Part shown: in pieces, positions 54,454 through 63,857 of the stretch
How positions within the stretch are numbered: position 1 is the first letter of the stretch
Layout of the letters: every line of letters begins with the position of its first letter
DNA from: Paracoccus xiamenensis
GTDB taxonomy: Bacteria; Pseudomonadota; Alphaproteobacteria; Rhodobacterales; Rhodobacteraceae
Direction of reading: 5' to 3'
NCBI RefSeq assembly: GCF_011308835.1
Contig: NZ_JAAOHY010000005.1
Location: forward strand, 171,517-235,516
Length of the DNA: 64,000 nt
The notes under the pieces: model-generated
Database searches by the model: none
Told to the model about the DNA's origin: nothing
The model's input: the letters and a program-made list of their open reading frames with translations, nothing else
Position numbers and translations under genes: made by a program

Positions 54454-55493
54454 AACGGGCCATTCTGACGACAATTCTGGCCGCCGCGCTGGCAAGTCCC
54501 GCGGCGGCCGAAACCATTCGCATCGCCAGCTTCGACCCCGAACTGACCCGCAAGGGCCCGGGCCTGCTGCTGCGCGATATCCAGCGCGGCAAGGATCCCC
54601 AGATCCTCGCCGCCGCCATGGTCATCGCCAGGGTGAGCCCCGATGTCCTGCTGCTGACCGGCTTCGACTGGGACCATGACCGCGCCGCCCTGCGCGCCTT
54701 TTCCCAGCTTTTGGCCCGCTCCGGCGCGGATTACCCGCATCTTCTTAGCCCCCAGCCCAACCGGGGCATGGCCAGCGGTGCCGATCTGGACGGCGATGGC
54801 AGGCTGGCCGAGGCCGACGATTCCCAAGGCTGGGGCAGCTTTACCGGCCAGAACGGCATGGCGATCCTGTCGCGAATCCCGCTGGGCGAGATCACCGATT
54901 ACAGCGCCGCCTTGTGGCGCGACCAGCCCGGCAACCTGATCGACACGGCCCTGACGCCCGAGGCCGCCGCCGTGCAGCGCCTGTCCACGAACGGCCATTG
55001 GGACGTGGAAATCCTGACACAACCGCCTCTGCATCTTCTGGCTTTCGCCGCCACCGCCCCGGTCTTTGACGGCCCCGAGGACCGCAACGGCCGCCGCAAC
55101 CATGACGAGATCGCTTTCTGGACGCGGCACCTGCCCGATGCGCCCTTCGTGCTGGCCGGCAATGCCAATCTGGATCCGCAGGATGGCGACGGCCGGCACG
55201 AGGCGATCCGCGCCCTGCTTGCCGATCCGCGCCTGACCGACCCCTTGCCCCGCAGCGAGGGCGGCGTCGCGGCGGCAGATGCGGAACAGACTGGCGACCC
55301 CAGCCTCGATACTGCCGATTGGCCTGATGGCGAACCGGGCAACCTGCGGGTGACCTATGTGCTGCCCTCGGCGGGGCAGAAGGTCACGGACACGGGCGTG
55401 TTCTGGCCTGCGGAAGGACAAGAACTGTCACAGGCTGCGGCGACAGCCTCGCCACACAAGCTGGTCTGGATCGATCTGGAGATCGGCGGATGA
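54444..55493 (+). CDS. Secreted endonuclease/exonuclease/phosphatase (EEP) fold protein
   Basis: A 349-residue protein with a signal peptide ([21 protein letters not shown]) and the EEP fold: [11 protein letters not shown] at the start, [11 protein letters not shown] and [16 protein letters not shown], then LRVTYVLPS near the end. The usual catalytic His in the final SxHxP motif appears as SPHKLVW. It also contains [14 protein letters not shown], an EF-hand-like calcium loop. Possible substrates are extracellular nucleic acids or phosphodiesters. The TTG start at 54444 overlaps leuD by 10 bases, which makes it part of the leu operon. Confidence 0.82.
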   Translation: MGLKRAILTTILAAALASPAAAETIRIASFDPELTRKGPGLLLRDIQRGKDPQILAAAMVIARVSPDVLLLTGFDWDHDRAALRAFSQLLARSGADYPHLLSPQPNRGMASGADLDGDGRLAEADDSQGWGSFTGQNGMAILSRIPLGEITDYSAALWRDQPGNLIDTALTPEAAAVQRLSTNGHWDVEILTQPPLHLLAFAATAPVFDGPEDRNGRRNHDEIAFWTRHLPDAPFVLAGNANLDPQDGDGRHEAIRALLADPRLTDPLPRSEGGVAAADAEQTGDPSLDTADWPDGEPGNLRVTYVLPSAGQKVTDTGVFWPAEGQELSQAAATASPHKLVWIDLEIGG

Positions 55494-55495
55494 GC

Positions 55496-55924
55496 CTATT
55501 TGTCGGCCTTGCTGGCGCTGCTGCCCTTGCCTGCCCAGCCCCCGCCCATGGCGATCAGATCATCGATGATGGGGCGCGCGCGCGGCCCGATGCGGTCACA
55601 GGCGCCCGGATCCTCCATCATGCGGAAAGCGGGGCCGTAATAGTTGCGGTCATAGGTGGCGGGGTCGATCCCCAGCCGCGCCGCCAGCATGTCGCCGGTG
55701 CCGGTCAGCAGCATCCATTCGTCGTCACTGATCCGGTAATCGGGGCAGTTCGAGGTGACGACGTTGATCTGCGCCAATGCCGCCAGCAGCCGTTCCGCAT
55801 CGGCCTGCGAAATCCCGTCAAGGTTGGGAATCGGAACCGCCACCTTGGTATCGGCCCGCAGGGAAAGCGTCGTTGCCCCGACGGCGATTATCGCCGCCAG
55901 AAATGCGGCAAGAAGGCGCTGCAT
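55496..55924 (-). CDS. Small secreted protein of unknown function
   Basis: A 142-residue protein with an N-terminal hydrophobic signal (MQRLLAAFLAAIIAVGATTLSLRAD). The mature part includes NCPDYRISDDEWMLLTGTGDMLAARLGIDPATYDRNYYGPAF and two Cys that could form a disulfide. I do not recognise the family. The ATG at 55924 has GGGGGA upstream. It lies on the opposite strand inside the leucine cluster, its stop 3 bases from the EEP gene stop. Confidence 0.75.
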   Translation of the reverse strand: MQRLLAAFLAAIIAVGATTLSLRADTKVAVPIPNLDGISQADAERLLAALAQINVVTSNCPDYRISDDEWMLLTGTGDMLAARLGIDPATYDRNYYGPAFRMMEDPGACDRIGPRARPIIDDLIAMGGGWAGKGSSASKADK

Positions 55925-56061
55925 GAACTGTCCCCCGGAATTCTTCATCATTTGCAACGAGGCCCGATAAGGGCGCTTTGCGCAACCCAATTCACCGTGA
56001 ACTTGACCGCGTCAAGTGCCGGCGTTACCCAACGTTCAATCCCGAAAAATACGAGGAAACC

Positions 56062-57183
56062 ATGTCCGATTATTCCCTGCTGATCCTGCCCGGCGATGGC
56101 ATCGGCCCCGAAGTCATGGCCGAGGTCCGCAAGATCATCGGCTGGTTCGAGGCCAATCGCGGCATGCGCTTTGACGTGTCCGAGGATCTGGTCGGCGGCG
56201 CGGCCTATGACAAGCATGGCAAACCCCTCGCCGATGAAACCATGGCCAAGGCGCAGGCGGTCGATGCCGTATTGCTGGGCGCCGTGGGTGGCCCGAAATA
56301 CGACGACCTGGATTTCTCGGTCAAGCCGGAGCGCGGCCTGCTGCGCCTGCGCAAGGAAATGGACCTGTTCGCCAACCTGCGCCCGGCGCAATGCTTCGAC
56401 GCGCTGGCGGATTTTTCCTCGCTGAAACGTGACATCGTGGCCGGTCTCGACATCCTGATCGTGCGCGAACTGACCTCGGGCGTCTATTTCGGCGAGCCGC
56501 GCGGCATCCATGACGACAACAACAACCCCGACAACGAAGGCGGCCGCGTCGGGATCAATACCCAGCGCTACACCAGCGGCGAAATCCGCCGCGTCGCCCG
56601 CGCCGCGTTCGAGCTGGCCCGCAAGCGCGGCAACCGCGTCTGCTCGATGGAAAAGGCCAACGTGATGGAATCCGGCATCCTCTGGCGCGAGGAAGTGCAA
56701 TGGGTCCATGACAACGAATATCCCGATGTCGAGCTGTCGCACATGTATGCCGATAACGGCGCCATGCAGCTGGTCCGCAACCCGCGCCAGTTCGACGTGA
56801 TCGTGACCGACAACCTGTTCGGCGACATCCTGTCCGACGCCGCCGCGATGCTGACCGGCAGCCTTGGCATGCTGCCCTCGGCCAGCCTTGGCGCGCCGAT
56901 GGAAAACGGCCGGCCCAAGGCGCTGTATGAACCGGTCCACGGCTCGGCCCCCGACATTGCCGGCCAAGGCAAGGCCAACCCGATCGCCTGCATCCTCAGC
57001 TTCGCGATGGCGCTGCGCTATTCCTATGGCGAGGGTCAGGCGGCGGACGATCTGGAAAAGGCGGTGGAACGCGTGCTGGCCGACGGCGTCCGCACCGCCG
57101 ACCTGATGGGGCCTGAAGGCGGCACGCCCGTCTCGACCAGTGAAATGGGCGACAAGATCGTCGCCGCGCTGGCGAGGGGCTGA
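56062..57183 (+). CDS. leuB: 3-isopropylmalate dehydrogenase
   Basis: A 373-residue enzyme that oxidatively decarboxylates 3-isopropylmalate with NAD+. Hallmarks: [13 protein letters not shown], the substrate-binding [25 protein letters not shown], and the metal/NAD region [45 protein letters not shown]. The ATG at 56062 has GAGGAAAC upstream. Forms the leucine branch with leuC and leuD; leuA is not in the window. Confidence 0.98.
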   Translation: MSDYSLLILPGDGIGPEVMAEVRKIIGWFEANRGMRFDVSEDLVGGAAYDKHGKPLADETMAKAQAVDAVLLGAVGGPKYDDLDFSVKPERGLLRLRKEMDLFANLRPAQCFDALADFSSLKRDIVAGLDILIVRELTSGVYFGEPRGIHDDNNNPDNEGGRVGINTQRYTSGEIRRVARAAFELARKRGNRVCSMEKANVMESGILWREEVQWVHDNEYPDVELSHMYADNGAMQLVRNPRQFDVIVTDNLFGDILSDAAAMLTGSLGMLPSASLGAPMENGRPKALYEPVHGSAPDIAGQGKANPIACILSFAMALRYSYGEGQAADDLEKAVERVLADGVRTADLMGPEGGTPVSTSEMGDKIVAALARG

Positions 57184-58158
57184 GTGTCCGCGCCGAACAA
57201 TCTGAAGGGGATCGGCTTCGCGCTGATCTCGATGGGCGTCTATGCCACGCATGACGCCATCATCAAATTGCTCGGCGCGCATTACCCGTCCTTGCAGGTA
57301 CTGTTTTTTTCGTCCCTGCTGTCCTTCCCGCTGGTCTCGCTGATCCTGATGCAGGAACGCACGCCCGGCACGCTGCGACCCAACCATCCCGGCTGGGTCG
57401 CGCTGCGGTCGGTCTGCGCGATGGGATCGGGCATTTGCGCCTTCTTCGCGTTTTCGGTGCTGCCGCTGGCGCAAGTCTATTCGATCCTGTTCGCCACGCC
57501 CCTGCTGATCACCCTGCTGTCGATCCCCATTCTGGGCGAACGCGTCGGCATCCACCGCTGGCTGGCGGTGGCGCTCGGCCTGTGCGGAGTGTTGATCGTG
57601 CTGCGCCCCGGCGGCGGCGATGCGCTGTCCTTCGGTCATCTGGCGGCACTGCTGGCCGCCTTCTGCAGCGCCACCACCGCCGTCGTCACCCGCAAGCTGG
57701 GCGGGGCCGAGCGTCCGCTGGTGCTGCTGATGTGGCCGATGCTGGGCAACCTGGTGCTGACAGGCGCGGGCCTCAGCCTCGCCTATACGCCCATGCAGCT
57801 TCCGGATCTGGCCATGGCCGGGATGATCGCGGTTCTGGGTCTGCTGGGTGGCTTCCTGTCTATCCTCGCCTACCGCGCGGGCGAGGCCGCCATCGTCGCC
57901 CCGATGCAGTATTCGCAGATGATCTGGGCAACAATTTACGGCTGGTTCATCTTCAACGAATCGCTGGATCGTCCGACGATCGTCGGGGCCAGCGTGATCA
58001 TCGCCTCGGGGCTTTATATCGTCTGGCGGGAACGGTCGCGCGGCGCCGGCTCGAACCGCCCGGTGATCGCGGCGCGGCTGCGGGGGGAATCCGTGACGGC
58101 CCCGAAATCCAGCGTTCTTCAGCGCATCCTTTCCGGCCGCAGCGCTTCGCGCGACTGA
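57184..58158 (+). CDS. DMT-superfamily transporter (EamA family)
   Basis: A 324-residue membrane protein with ten hydrophobic segments in two EamA repeats: [23 protein letters not shown] starts the first, and [26 protein letters not shown] falls in the second. Such proteins export or import small metabolites; none can be assigned. It starts with GTG directly after the leuB stop, so it is cotranscribed with leuB and might export leucine-pathway products (inference). The C-terminal 40 residues are polar and basic. Confidence 0.88.
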   Translation: MSAPNNLKGIGFALISMGVYATHDAIIKLLGAHYPSLQVLFFSSLLSFPLVSLILMQERTPGTLRPNHPGWVALRSVCAMGSGICAFFAFSVLPLAQVYSILFATPLLITLLSIPILGERVGIHRWLAVALGLCGVLIVLRPGGGDALSFGHLAALLAAFCSATTAVVTRKLGGAERPLVLLMWPMLGNLVLTGAGLSLAYTPMQLPDLAMAGMIAVLGLLGGFLSILAYRAGEAAIVAPMQYSQMIWATIYGWFIFNESLDRPTIVGASVIIASGLYIVWRERSRGAGSNRPVIAARLRGESVTAPKSSVLQRILSGRSASRD

Positions 58159-58221
58159 GCGCTTTTTGCGGCCGTCCCCCCTTGCATTCCCGCGCGGCTC
58201 GCGCTACCTCGCCCCCACGGT

Positions 58222-58298
58222 CGGAGCGTAGCGCAGCCTGGTAGCGCACCTGCTTCGGGAGCAGGGGGTCGGAGGTTCGAATCCTCTCGCTCCGACCA
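58222..58298 (+). tRNA. tRNA-Pro (anticodon CGG)
   Basis: The acceptor stem CGGAGCG pairs with CGCTCCG, the anticodon loop is TTCGGGA with anticodon CGG, and the T arm GGAGGTTCGAATCCTCT is canonical. CCA is encoded at 58296-58298. It marks the change from core genes to the island-like end of the window. tRNA 3' ends are common integration targets, but no integrase lies within the window. Confidence 0.96.
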
Positions 58299-58394
58299 TT
58301 TTCCCGGTATGGCGTTTCAGGAAGGTTTGCCTTTTGTTTCACAAAGGCGAGGCTTCTGGCGGTCAGATTGAGCGCATCTGTTTGCTACGGGCTG

Positions 58395-58441
58395 TCGCAT
58401 GAGGTGAGCGTCAAGGCAGCGCATGCTATATCGCATGAGGT
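58395..58441. repeat. Short direct repeat beyond tRNA-Pro
   Basis: TCGCATGAGGT occurs at 58395-58405 and again at 58431-58441, 36 bases apart. It lies in the 202-base gap between tRNA-Pro and the first island gene, which otherwise shows nothing recognisable. Confidence 0.4.
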
Positions 58442-58500
58442 TGGCAATGGCTGTCGAAAGCGGCGGGACGCTGATCGAGCAAACTGAATTTGATCATAGT

Positions 58501-58947
58501 TCAGCAGTCCGGATGCGCGTTCCACTGCTGAGGGAACGGACTAGCGAGCCGCAGACTGGTAAAGCAGTGGATCAGGATGATGACTGCCTCGACGCTGAGC
58601 CCGTGCTCATGGAAGCTTTTGTCTTCAAAGCTGATAAGTAGATTGATCCCACCATCGGGGTTCACCGACAATTCGAAATAGCTTTCATTGATCGGCGCCC
58701 GCAGCCTTCGCTTTCGCGACCAGTCAGCCGGATCGTCCGCGAGGATCGGCAGAGACTTCACGCCGATGCCGCTTTCGACCAGAAGATCGACCAGCATGTC
58801 CAGCAACGCCGCCGCGCGCCGGTGATCTGCGTCCGTCAGCGGCTCGAAGACATACTCGATCCAGCTTGGCTCGATGATGGACTGAACCATTGCGCGCAGT
58901 TGCCGCTCTGACTGCGATGCCACTACTCCGGCCACTATCGGTACCAT
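58501..58947 (-). CDS. Hypothetical protein, 148 residues
   Basis: An uncharacterised soluble-looking protein (MVPIVAGVVASQSERQLRAM at the start). It has leucine-rich helical parts (DHRRAAALLDMLVDLLVESG), and the end reads VEAVIILIHCFTSLR. No motif or family is recognised. It overlaps the zinc-ribbon membrane protein gene by 13 bases, so the two form an operon read away from the Xre-type regulator. Confidence 0.55.
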   Translation of the reverse strand: MVPIVAGVVASQSERQLRAMVQSIIEPSWIEYVFEPLTDADHRRAAALLDMLVDLLVESGIGVKSLPILADDPADWSRKRRLRAPINESYFELSVNPDGGINLLISFEDKSFHEHGLSVEAVIILIHCFTSLRLASPFPQQWNAHPDC

Positions 58948-59225
58948 TTTTCCTTGCTCGTTGAGGCAACGAGGATGGCGGCGGCGGCGGCAAATGGAAT
59001 CAGCGACAGCCCGGCGAGGAGGATGAAGCCGGACGCTTCGCCCTTGACCAGAAAGCCTAGCCCGATAGCAAACGGCACGAGTCCGATCGCCGCCACAATC
59101 GCCGCACGGACCTCAAGGTCGCGACGGGTGAAGCCTGCCCCCCAAACTCCCTTCTTTGCGCCGCATGATGGGCACACCCAAGCTTCTTCGTGGATCTCGG
59201 TCATACAGTGAGGACATTGCGGCAT
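58935..59225 (-). CDS. Zinc-ribbon membrane protein
   Basis: A 96-residue protein starting with a zinc ribbon, two CxxC knuckles (CPHC at 4-7 and CPSC near 18-21), followed by a short basic linker and two hydrophobic helices (about 40-60 and 65-87). Such ribbon-plus-membrane proteins are common but mostly uncharacterised. It is divergent from the Xre-type gene, 108 bases away. Confidence 0.7.
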   Translation of the reverse strand: MPQCPHCMTEIHEEAWVCPSCGAKKGVWGAGFTRRDLEVRAAIVAAIGLVPFAIGLGFLVKGEASGFILLAGLSLIPFAAAAAILVASTSKEKWYR

Positions 59226-59333
59226 GGAAATCTTACCAATTCAAAGAAGCCCGGGAGGCGATGACAAGTAGGGCAATAATTTGTAGAGAATACTCCGTGG
59301 CAAAATACTCTGCAACCTCGTGCTTTCCACGGC

Positions 59334-59597
59334 ATGGAAATCCGAGAGGTACTCGCCCGCAATCTGCGCATCTTGAGGCAAGCCAAAGGCCTGTCGCAGG
59401 AGGAGCTTGCCCATAGCGCAGGTATCGATCGGACCTATATAAGCTCGCTGGAGCGCAGCATCTATAACGCCAGTATCGACGTCGTGGATCGATTGGCGAC
59501 GGTGCTGGATGTCAAGGCGATGCAGCTTCTGGATCCGGACACGGATGCGGTGATGCGCTTGGGCCGAGAACAAACGATCAAGACACCGTCGAAGTGA
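59334..59597 (+). CDS. Xre-family helix-turn-helix regulator
   Basis: An 87-residue DNA-binding protein. The helix-turn-helix is LRILRQAKGLSQEELAHSAGIDRTYISSLERSIYNASIDVVDRLATVL, the classic HTH_3 form. There is no effector domain. In islands such regulators often control the adjacent operon or a restriction or defence system. It is convergent with the helicase/PLD operon and divergent from the zinc-ribbon gene. Confidence 0.85.
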   Translation: MEIREVLARNLRILRQAKGLSQEELAHSAGIDRTYISSLERSIYNASIDVVDRLATVLDVKAMQLLDPDTDAVMRLGREQTIKTPSK

Positions 59598-59775
59598 AGC
59601 GCCAATATCCCGCCTGAATCACTGCAACGGCATCGATCACCTTGGCCATCATAACCTCTCGCGCAGTCAAGGCTATTTCGAGCCATCCACGGGAGCGTTC
59701 GCCCAGGTGCTTCCATTGAGCAGGAACACGAACACCTGACGTAGAACCATAGCCCGCTTCAAGCTGATAATTCTA
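59578..59775 (-). pseudogene. Coding-like remnant without a start codon, downstream of the PLD gene
   Basis: In the same frame as the PLD gene, after its TAG and a second in-frame TAG, an open stretch of about 65 codons reads NYQLEAGYGSTSGVRVPAQW and continues to MAKVIDAVAVIQAGYWRF before a TGA at 59578-59580. The residue mix looks like a real protein, but there is no ATG or GTG near its beginning. It may be the tail of an older gene cut off by stops. It also overlaps the end of the Xre-type gene. Confidence 0.35.
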
Positions 59776-59781
59776 CGGGGC

Positions 59782-61560
59782 CTACACTTTGCTTGCGCTT
59801 CCACCAACATTGGCGTCCAGAACGCGCGTGTCGAGAACCGCCTGCAAGAGATCTGCAACGCCTTTACCGTGCAAGTGGAGGCCGATTTCATCAAGCGGCT
59901 TGTCTTCCGAGGCGGACTGCGACCCCCAGTTGAAGCTCGTCACCACGATGTCGTCATGATCCCAGAGCAGAGCCTTGCCGTGGAGCATGGCATGCTTGCT
60001 CTGGACCTTTCTAAGGTCGATAAGTCCGCCGGCCATCTCCCCTGCGGCGCGCACGTCGCGCTTCTTCACCTCGCCTGAGGGCACCGAATAAAGCGCCTGA
60101 ACGGTCGCAATTCGCTCGGACGCCAACTGCGCCGGATCGAAGACGTTCTGGATCATTGGCGACCCCATTCGATGCGTCATCACGACAAGGCGTTCCTCGG
60201 CATCATGCGCAGCACGGCGAAGCAGCGGCAGGTGATCGGGTGCCGCTAGGATGCTAAGGCTTACGGGGATCGTGCCTTCGGCTTTCAGAGGTTCGAGCAG
60301 CCGACTAGGATTCAACCTTAAAGCTGTCCGCATGGCCTGCATGGCATCGCGCGAGCCGCGGGCCGATGGTACCGCTGCCGTGATGGCCCCGAAGAGATCG
60401 AGGCACTCGGCGACAGCGCCGTCGCGCAGCTCGATCGACAGTTCGTGGGCGCGAAATGGCGACTGGAGCCAGTTGCATGACCCCAACAAAGCAAGAGCGC
60501 CATCGCCCCCATCGTCTGCTACGACGATTTTCGCGTGGCTATGCACCGGTTCGAGATGGGCTGCGACACCCGCACCAGCAGCGCGTAATCTGTTCTGGAG
60601 CTCCCCCATAGCCCGAGTGTGCTTGCACTCATCGTCAAGGGAAGAACCGAAGAAGAGGTGAACCCGGACCCCACGCCGGACAGCATGCTCCAGGGCGGTC
60701 CAGACACGATCCTGTCCGTACTCGGCGTTCGCGTCATCCTGCGCGGCGACGAAGGTCGAGAGTACGAAGACATCGCTGCGCGCTGCTTCCACTACCTTCT
60801 CGAGGCGGGCAAGATGATCGCCACCGCCGAACAGGATCTGATCCTGTGCCAAAGTTGTCTTGATCGGTGTATCGAGACAAGCCGGACGAGCTGGCTCGCT
60901 GGGTCTTGCGGTCAGAAGACGAACAGAAGCGAGATGCTCGCGCACCGCCGCGCGCAGCGCGTGGCTCGCGCCATCGGGAAACGCACCGTTCCTTGCTCGT
61001 TCAAGATCAAGGTGGATGAAGCGCTTCTCGATCAAGGAACGGTTGGCGCGCACCATCGCGAAGACCTCGCCAGGACGCAGCGACGAACTCAACAAATGGC
61101 GTACGCGCTCTTCCATGGAAGAGTCTGTCTCCGCCTCATCGTCCGGAAAGTCAACAATCGTTGCTCCTCTAGGAATATTCTTCACCGGCTTGATAACCAC
61201 CTCGCGACGGCGAAACACCGACCCCCCCAGTTTGTCGAATACGATACTTACAGTCATCTCGCGACGCACCGCCCGCTCGGGCAGCGATCTCCCGGCCAGG
61301 AGATGGGCGCGGGCTGCTTCTGTCATCGCGAGTGCAGGCTCTGGTGCGATGCGAACCTCAATCAACCCAAACCGCATCAGCCGACTCACTGCTGCTCCCG
61401 CCACCTGGTGGGGAATACCGAGTTCGTTTGCTACCGAGGCGCTCGTGCCGGGTCTCTCACGCAGGGCAAGTAGTATCTCCTCTTCGATGGGGCTCCAGCC
61501 CCATCGACGCTCGATGACAGCACGTGCATGATACCATACCGCTGGAATCAGCAGCGTCAT
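59782..61560 (-). CDS. Phospholipase D-family nuclease with winged helix (MkoB-like)
   Basis: A 592-residue protein. Residues about 22-85 look like a winged helix (WSPIEEEILLALRERPG, then SVANELGIPHQVAGAAVSRLMRFGLIEV). Two complete HKD motifs follow: His342-Lys344-Asp349 (HAKIVVAD) with Ser361 and Asn363, and His527-Lys529-Asp534 (HGKALLWD) with Ser542 and Asn544. Together they form one PLD active site, which in this family cuts phosphodiester bonds of nucleic acids or lipids. No signal or membrane segment, so it acts in the cytoplasm, and nuclease action is likelier. The start overlaps the helicase stop by four bases, so both are made together. Confidence 0.88.
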   Translation of the reverse strand: MTLLIPAVWYHARAVIERRWGWSPIEEEILLALRERPGTSASVANELGIPHQVAGAAVSRLMRFGLIEVRIAPEPALAMTEAARAHLLAGRSLPERAVRREMTVSIVFDKLGGSVFRRREVVIKPVKNIPRGATIVDFPDDEAETDSSMEERVRHLLSSSLRPGEVFAMVRANRSLIEKRFIHLDLERARNGAFPDGASHALRAAVREHLASVRLLTARPSEPARPACLDTPIKTTLAQDQILFGGGDHLARLEKVVEAARSDVFVLSTFVAAQDDANAEYGQDRVWTALEHAVRRGVRVHLFFGSSLDDECKHTRAMGELQNRLRAAGAGVAAHLEPVHSHAKIVVADDGGDGALALLGSCNWLQSPFRAHELSIELRDGAVAECLDLFGAITAAVPSARGSRDAMQAMRTALRLNPSRLLEPLKAEGTIPVSLSILAAPDHLPLLRRAAHDAEERLVVMTHRMGSPMIQNVFDPAQLASERIATVQALYSVPSGEVKKRDVRAAGEMAGGLIDLRKVQSKHAMLHGKALLWDHDDIVVTSFNWGSQSASEDKPLDEIGLHLHGKGVADLLQAVLDTRVLDANVGGSASKV

Positions 61561-63857
61561 TGAAGCACCTTCCCGTCTTCATCGCAGGCGATGATCAACG
61601 CTGACGGCACCGCCTCCGGGTTGTCTGGCGCCGCCATCTCGTCGATCCGTCTCAGCAACGTACTCAGAAATTCGAAATCATGTACAGACGCGCCTCCGGA
61701 TTCGGACCATTTGACCGCGTTCTTGAGAAAACCGGTCGACGTTACGAGCACGAGTTTGTGCTTTGCGCGGCTGAGCAACACGTTCATGCGTCTGCGGTCC
61801 CCGAGGATGCCGAGTGCATGCCGGCGCATCTTCTGATTGTTGCGCACGGTGCTCACCATCACCATGTCAGCTTCGCCACCCTGGAAGCTGTCGATCGTTT
61901 GAACGAACACACCGTCACCCTTGGGGCTGGCGAAGCCGTTCAGGAGCCCGGTCTCAGAATCGATTAGCGAAGCCACGCGCGCATTGAGAGCGCGGCACTG
62001 TGCCGTGTAAGGCGACAGGATCGCGAGCGTCGGAGTAGTTCCATTCGTCGGGCCCAACCGGTCAAGGGCCCCGAATAGCGCTGTGACCTCGGCCGAATTG
62101 CAGAGCGAGGTGCCGTCATATGTCTCGAAAGCACTCACCCGGGCTCGGCTCAACGACGGAAGGTCGAACAGGACAACCGGGGCTGACAGCGCACCGCTGG
62201 CTGGAGTGATCGGACAGGGCCGGTCCGCAAGGCGTTCCACCGTTGTCAGCCGTCCACCATAGAATGTGTCGGAAACTAGGCTGCAGATTACGGGGTGCAT
62301 GCGGCTTTGTTCGGTGAGCATGGAGACCGGCCCGACCCTTGCAGAGACTACCTCTTCGGCCGTTTCCGCGATTTCACGGAATGGCTGCTCCAGTCGAAGC
62401 GCTGCCCCGAGAGCGTCGGCGCGGAGTATCGGATCGCTTGCCAGTGCCTCAAGCGACATGCCGACCGCATCCGGGAGGTCGGACACAGCGTCGATCAACT
62501 CGGAAGCATCGGCGAGCAGCGCTTCACCGGCATCGTCGCGATAGAGCCGTGCTTTGCGCTCGGCATCAAAAGGCGCGAGCTGGCGGTGGTCGCCGATCAG
62601 CACCCGGCGGGCACCCAGAAGCAGGGGGCCGATGAGTTCCGGGCCGCTCGCTCGCGCGGCCTCCTCCACGATCACCCAGTCGAACTGCTCACCCTCGGAG
62701 ACCATTTCTTCGATGATGGAGGAATTTGCTGTGGCCAGCGTCACGTCTGCGCTGCGCAGGATCAGATGCTCCGTGTCCCGCAAGATCGCCTCTCCTTCAG
62801 GATCCACCTCGAATTCGGGACCAGCCCTGCGCAAGATCCGGTTGACAGCTTCCCGTCGCCGGCGCGAGAGGGGACTCGCATCAGCAAGCACGGAGATATC
62901 AAGAAGCTTGCGCGCCTGGTCTCGAAGCTGGGTTTCACTCAGGTCCGGCATGGGACGTTCGATGCGCACGACGATCGGGTCTGGGTCCGCCTGCGAGAAA
63001 TGTTCACGCAGCGTGCGCTCCATTTCCGCAAGCGCCTCGTGGTTTTGCGCAGCAATGAGGACGCGGGCGGTCGGGTTGGACGAAAGGATGCTGCTGACTA
63101 GGCGGGATACGAGGAATGTCTTTCCGACGCCAGGTGGACCGACAACCAGATCGATCGAGTGGCCGAGGCAGATCGCCTCCCATGCATCGGTCTTTGATGG
63201 GTCGAGTTCATCAGGCGGAGCACCCGGTGCAGCCATGGCGCGCAGGGCAGGGTCAAGTCCGACGCTCTGCGGATTTCCGATCGCGCGGAGGAGATCAAGA
63301 TTGTCTCTGGCTGCGACGACATGCCTGAGGCGCCGACGAATCTGGGTCTCGGTACCACGGTCCGGCCGTGGACGCAGCAGCACGTGCGCCTCTACGGGCA
63401 GGCGCCCCTCGTGCCGAAACACGTAGAGCCGCCGCCCGTCTTCATCAACGACGTCCTCGAGCGACAGCTTTGGCGCGATAGGGCCAAGGGTCAGCGCGTC
63501 CGACACCGTTAGCGTCCATTCCACAGTTCCGTCATCGCGCAGTATGTCGCGCTGCAGCGCGGCTGCGGCCTCCATGCGCCCGAATGTGGCCCGGAAGCGA
63601 TCTCGCACCGCGTCCGTGCGCGCCGCAATTCGCACAAGGCCTGTCTCGGGGGCATCCACGATCTCAACCGGGTAGTGGTGCAACCTTCCTTCGAGTAGCG
63701 CCGCGACCTCGATTAGGATCAGCGCGTGCCATTCGACCGGATCAATAGGGCTCGGCGCGATCGCCGTGTCTGCCCTGACCGACGTCCAGGCCATAGCCCC
63801 ACCGCCTGTCCGTGCAACGCGGTCGCGGGCCTCGCGCAGGTCGCGCGCGACATGCAC
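61557..63857 (-). CDS. Upf1-like superfamily 1 helicase (DNA2/NAM7, COG1112 type; MkoA-like)
   Basis: A 766-residue protein. The first ~225 residues match nothing I know; I see no protein kinase motifs. Then come helicase motifs: Walker A GPPGVGKT (240-247), motif II VIVEEAAR (395-402, DEAA-type), motif III GDHRQLAPF (422-430), EQSRMHPVI, and near the end TIDSFQGGEADMVMVS and MNVLLSRAKHKLVLV. This set marks the Upf1/DNA2-like helicases that unwind RNA or DNA 5'-3'. The start could be GTG 63857 or ATG 63794; an in-frame stop lies upstream near 63907. Coupled by ATGA to the PLD gene. Confidence 0.9.
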   Translation of the reverse strand: MHVARDLREARDRVARTGGGAMAWTSVRADTAIAPSPIDPVEWHALILIEVAALLEGRLHHYPVEIVDAPETGLVRIAARTDAVRDRFRATFGRMEAAAALQRDILRDDGTVEWTLTVSDALTLGPIAPKLSLEDVVDEDGRRLYVFRHEGRLPVEAHVLLRPRPDRGTETQIRRRLRHVVAARDNLDLLRAIGNPQSVGLDPALRAMAAPGAPPDELDPSKTDAWEAICLGHSIDLVVGPPGVGKTFLVSRLVSSILSSNPTARVLIAAQNHEALAEMERTLREHFSQADPDPIVVRIERPMPDLSETQLRDQARKLLDISVLADASPLSRRRREAVNRILRRAGPEFEVDPEGEAILRDTEHLILRSADVTLATANSSIIEEMVSEGEQFDWVIVEEAARASGPELIGPLLLGARRVLIGDHRQLAPFDAERKARLYRDDAGEALLADASELIDAVSDLPDAVGMSLEALASDPILRADALGAALRLEQPFREIAETAEEVVSARVGPVSMLTEQSRMHPVICSLVSDTFYGGRLTTVERLADRPCPITPASGALSAPVVLFDLPSLSRARVSAFETYDGTSLCNSAEVTALFGALDRLGPTNGTTPTLAILSPYTAQCRALNARVASLIDSETGLLNGFASPKGDGVFVQTIDSFQGGEADMVMVSTVRNNQKMRRHALGILGDRRRMNVLLSRAKHKLVLVTSTGFLKNAVKWSESGGASVHDFEFLSTLLRRIDEMAAPDNPEAVPSALIIACDEDGKVLQ

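Noticed and set aside
55948..57639. 563-codon open frame opposite leuB
   Set aside because: Antisense shadow of leuB and of the start of the EamA gene.
58423..58641. 72-codon plus-strand ORF after tRNA-Pro
   Set aside because: It overlaps the 148-residue minus-strand gene, has no clear ribosome-binding site and no recognisable feature.
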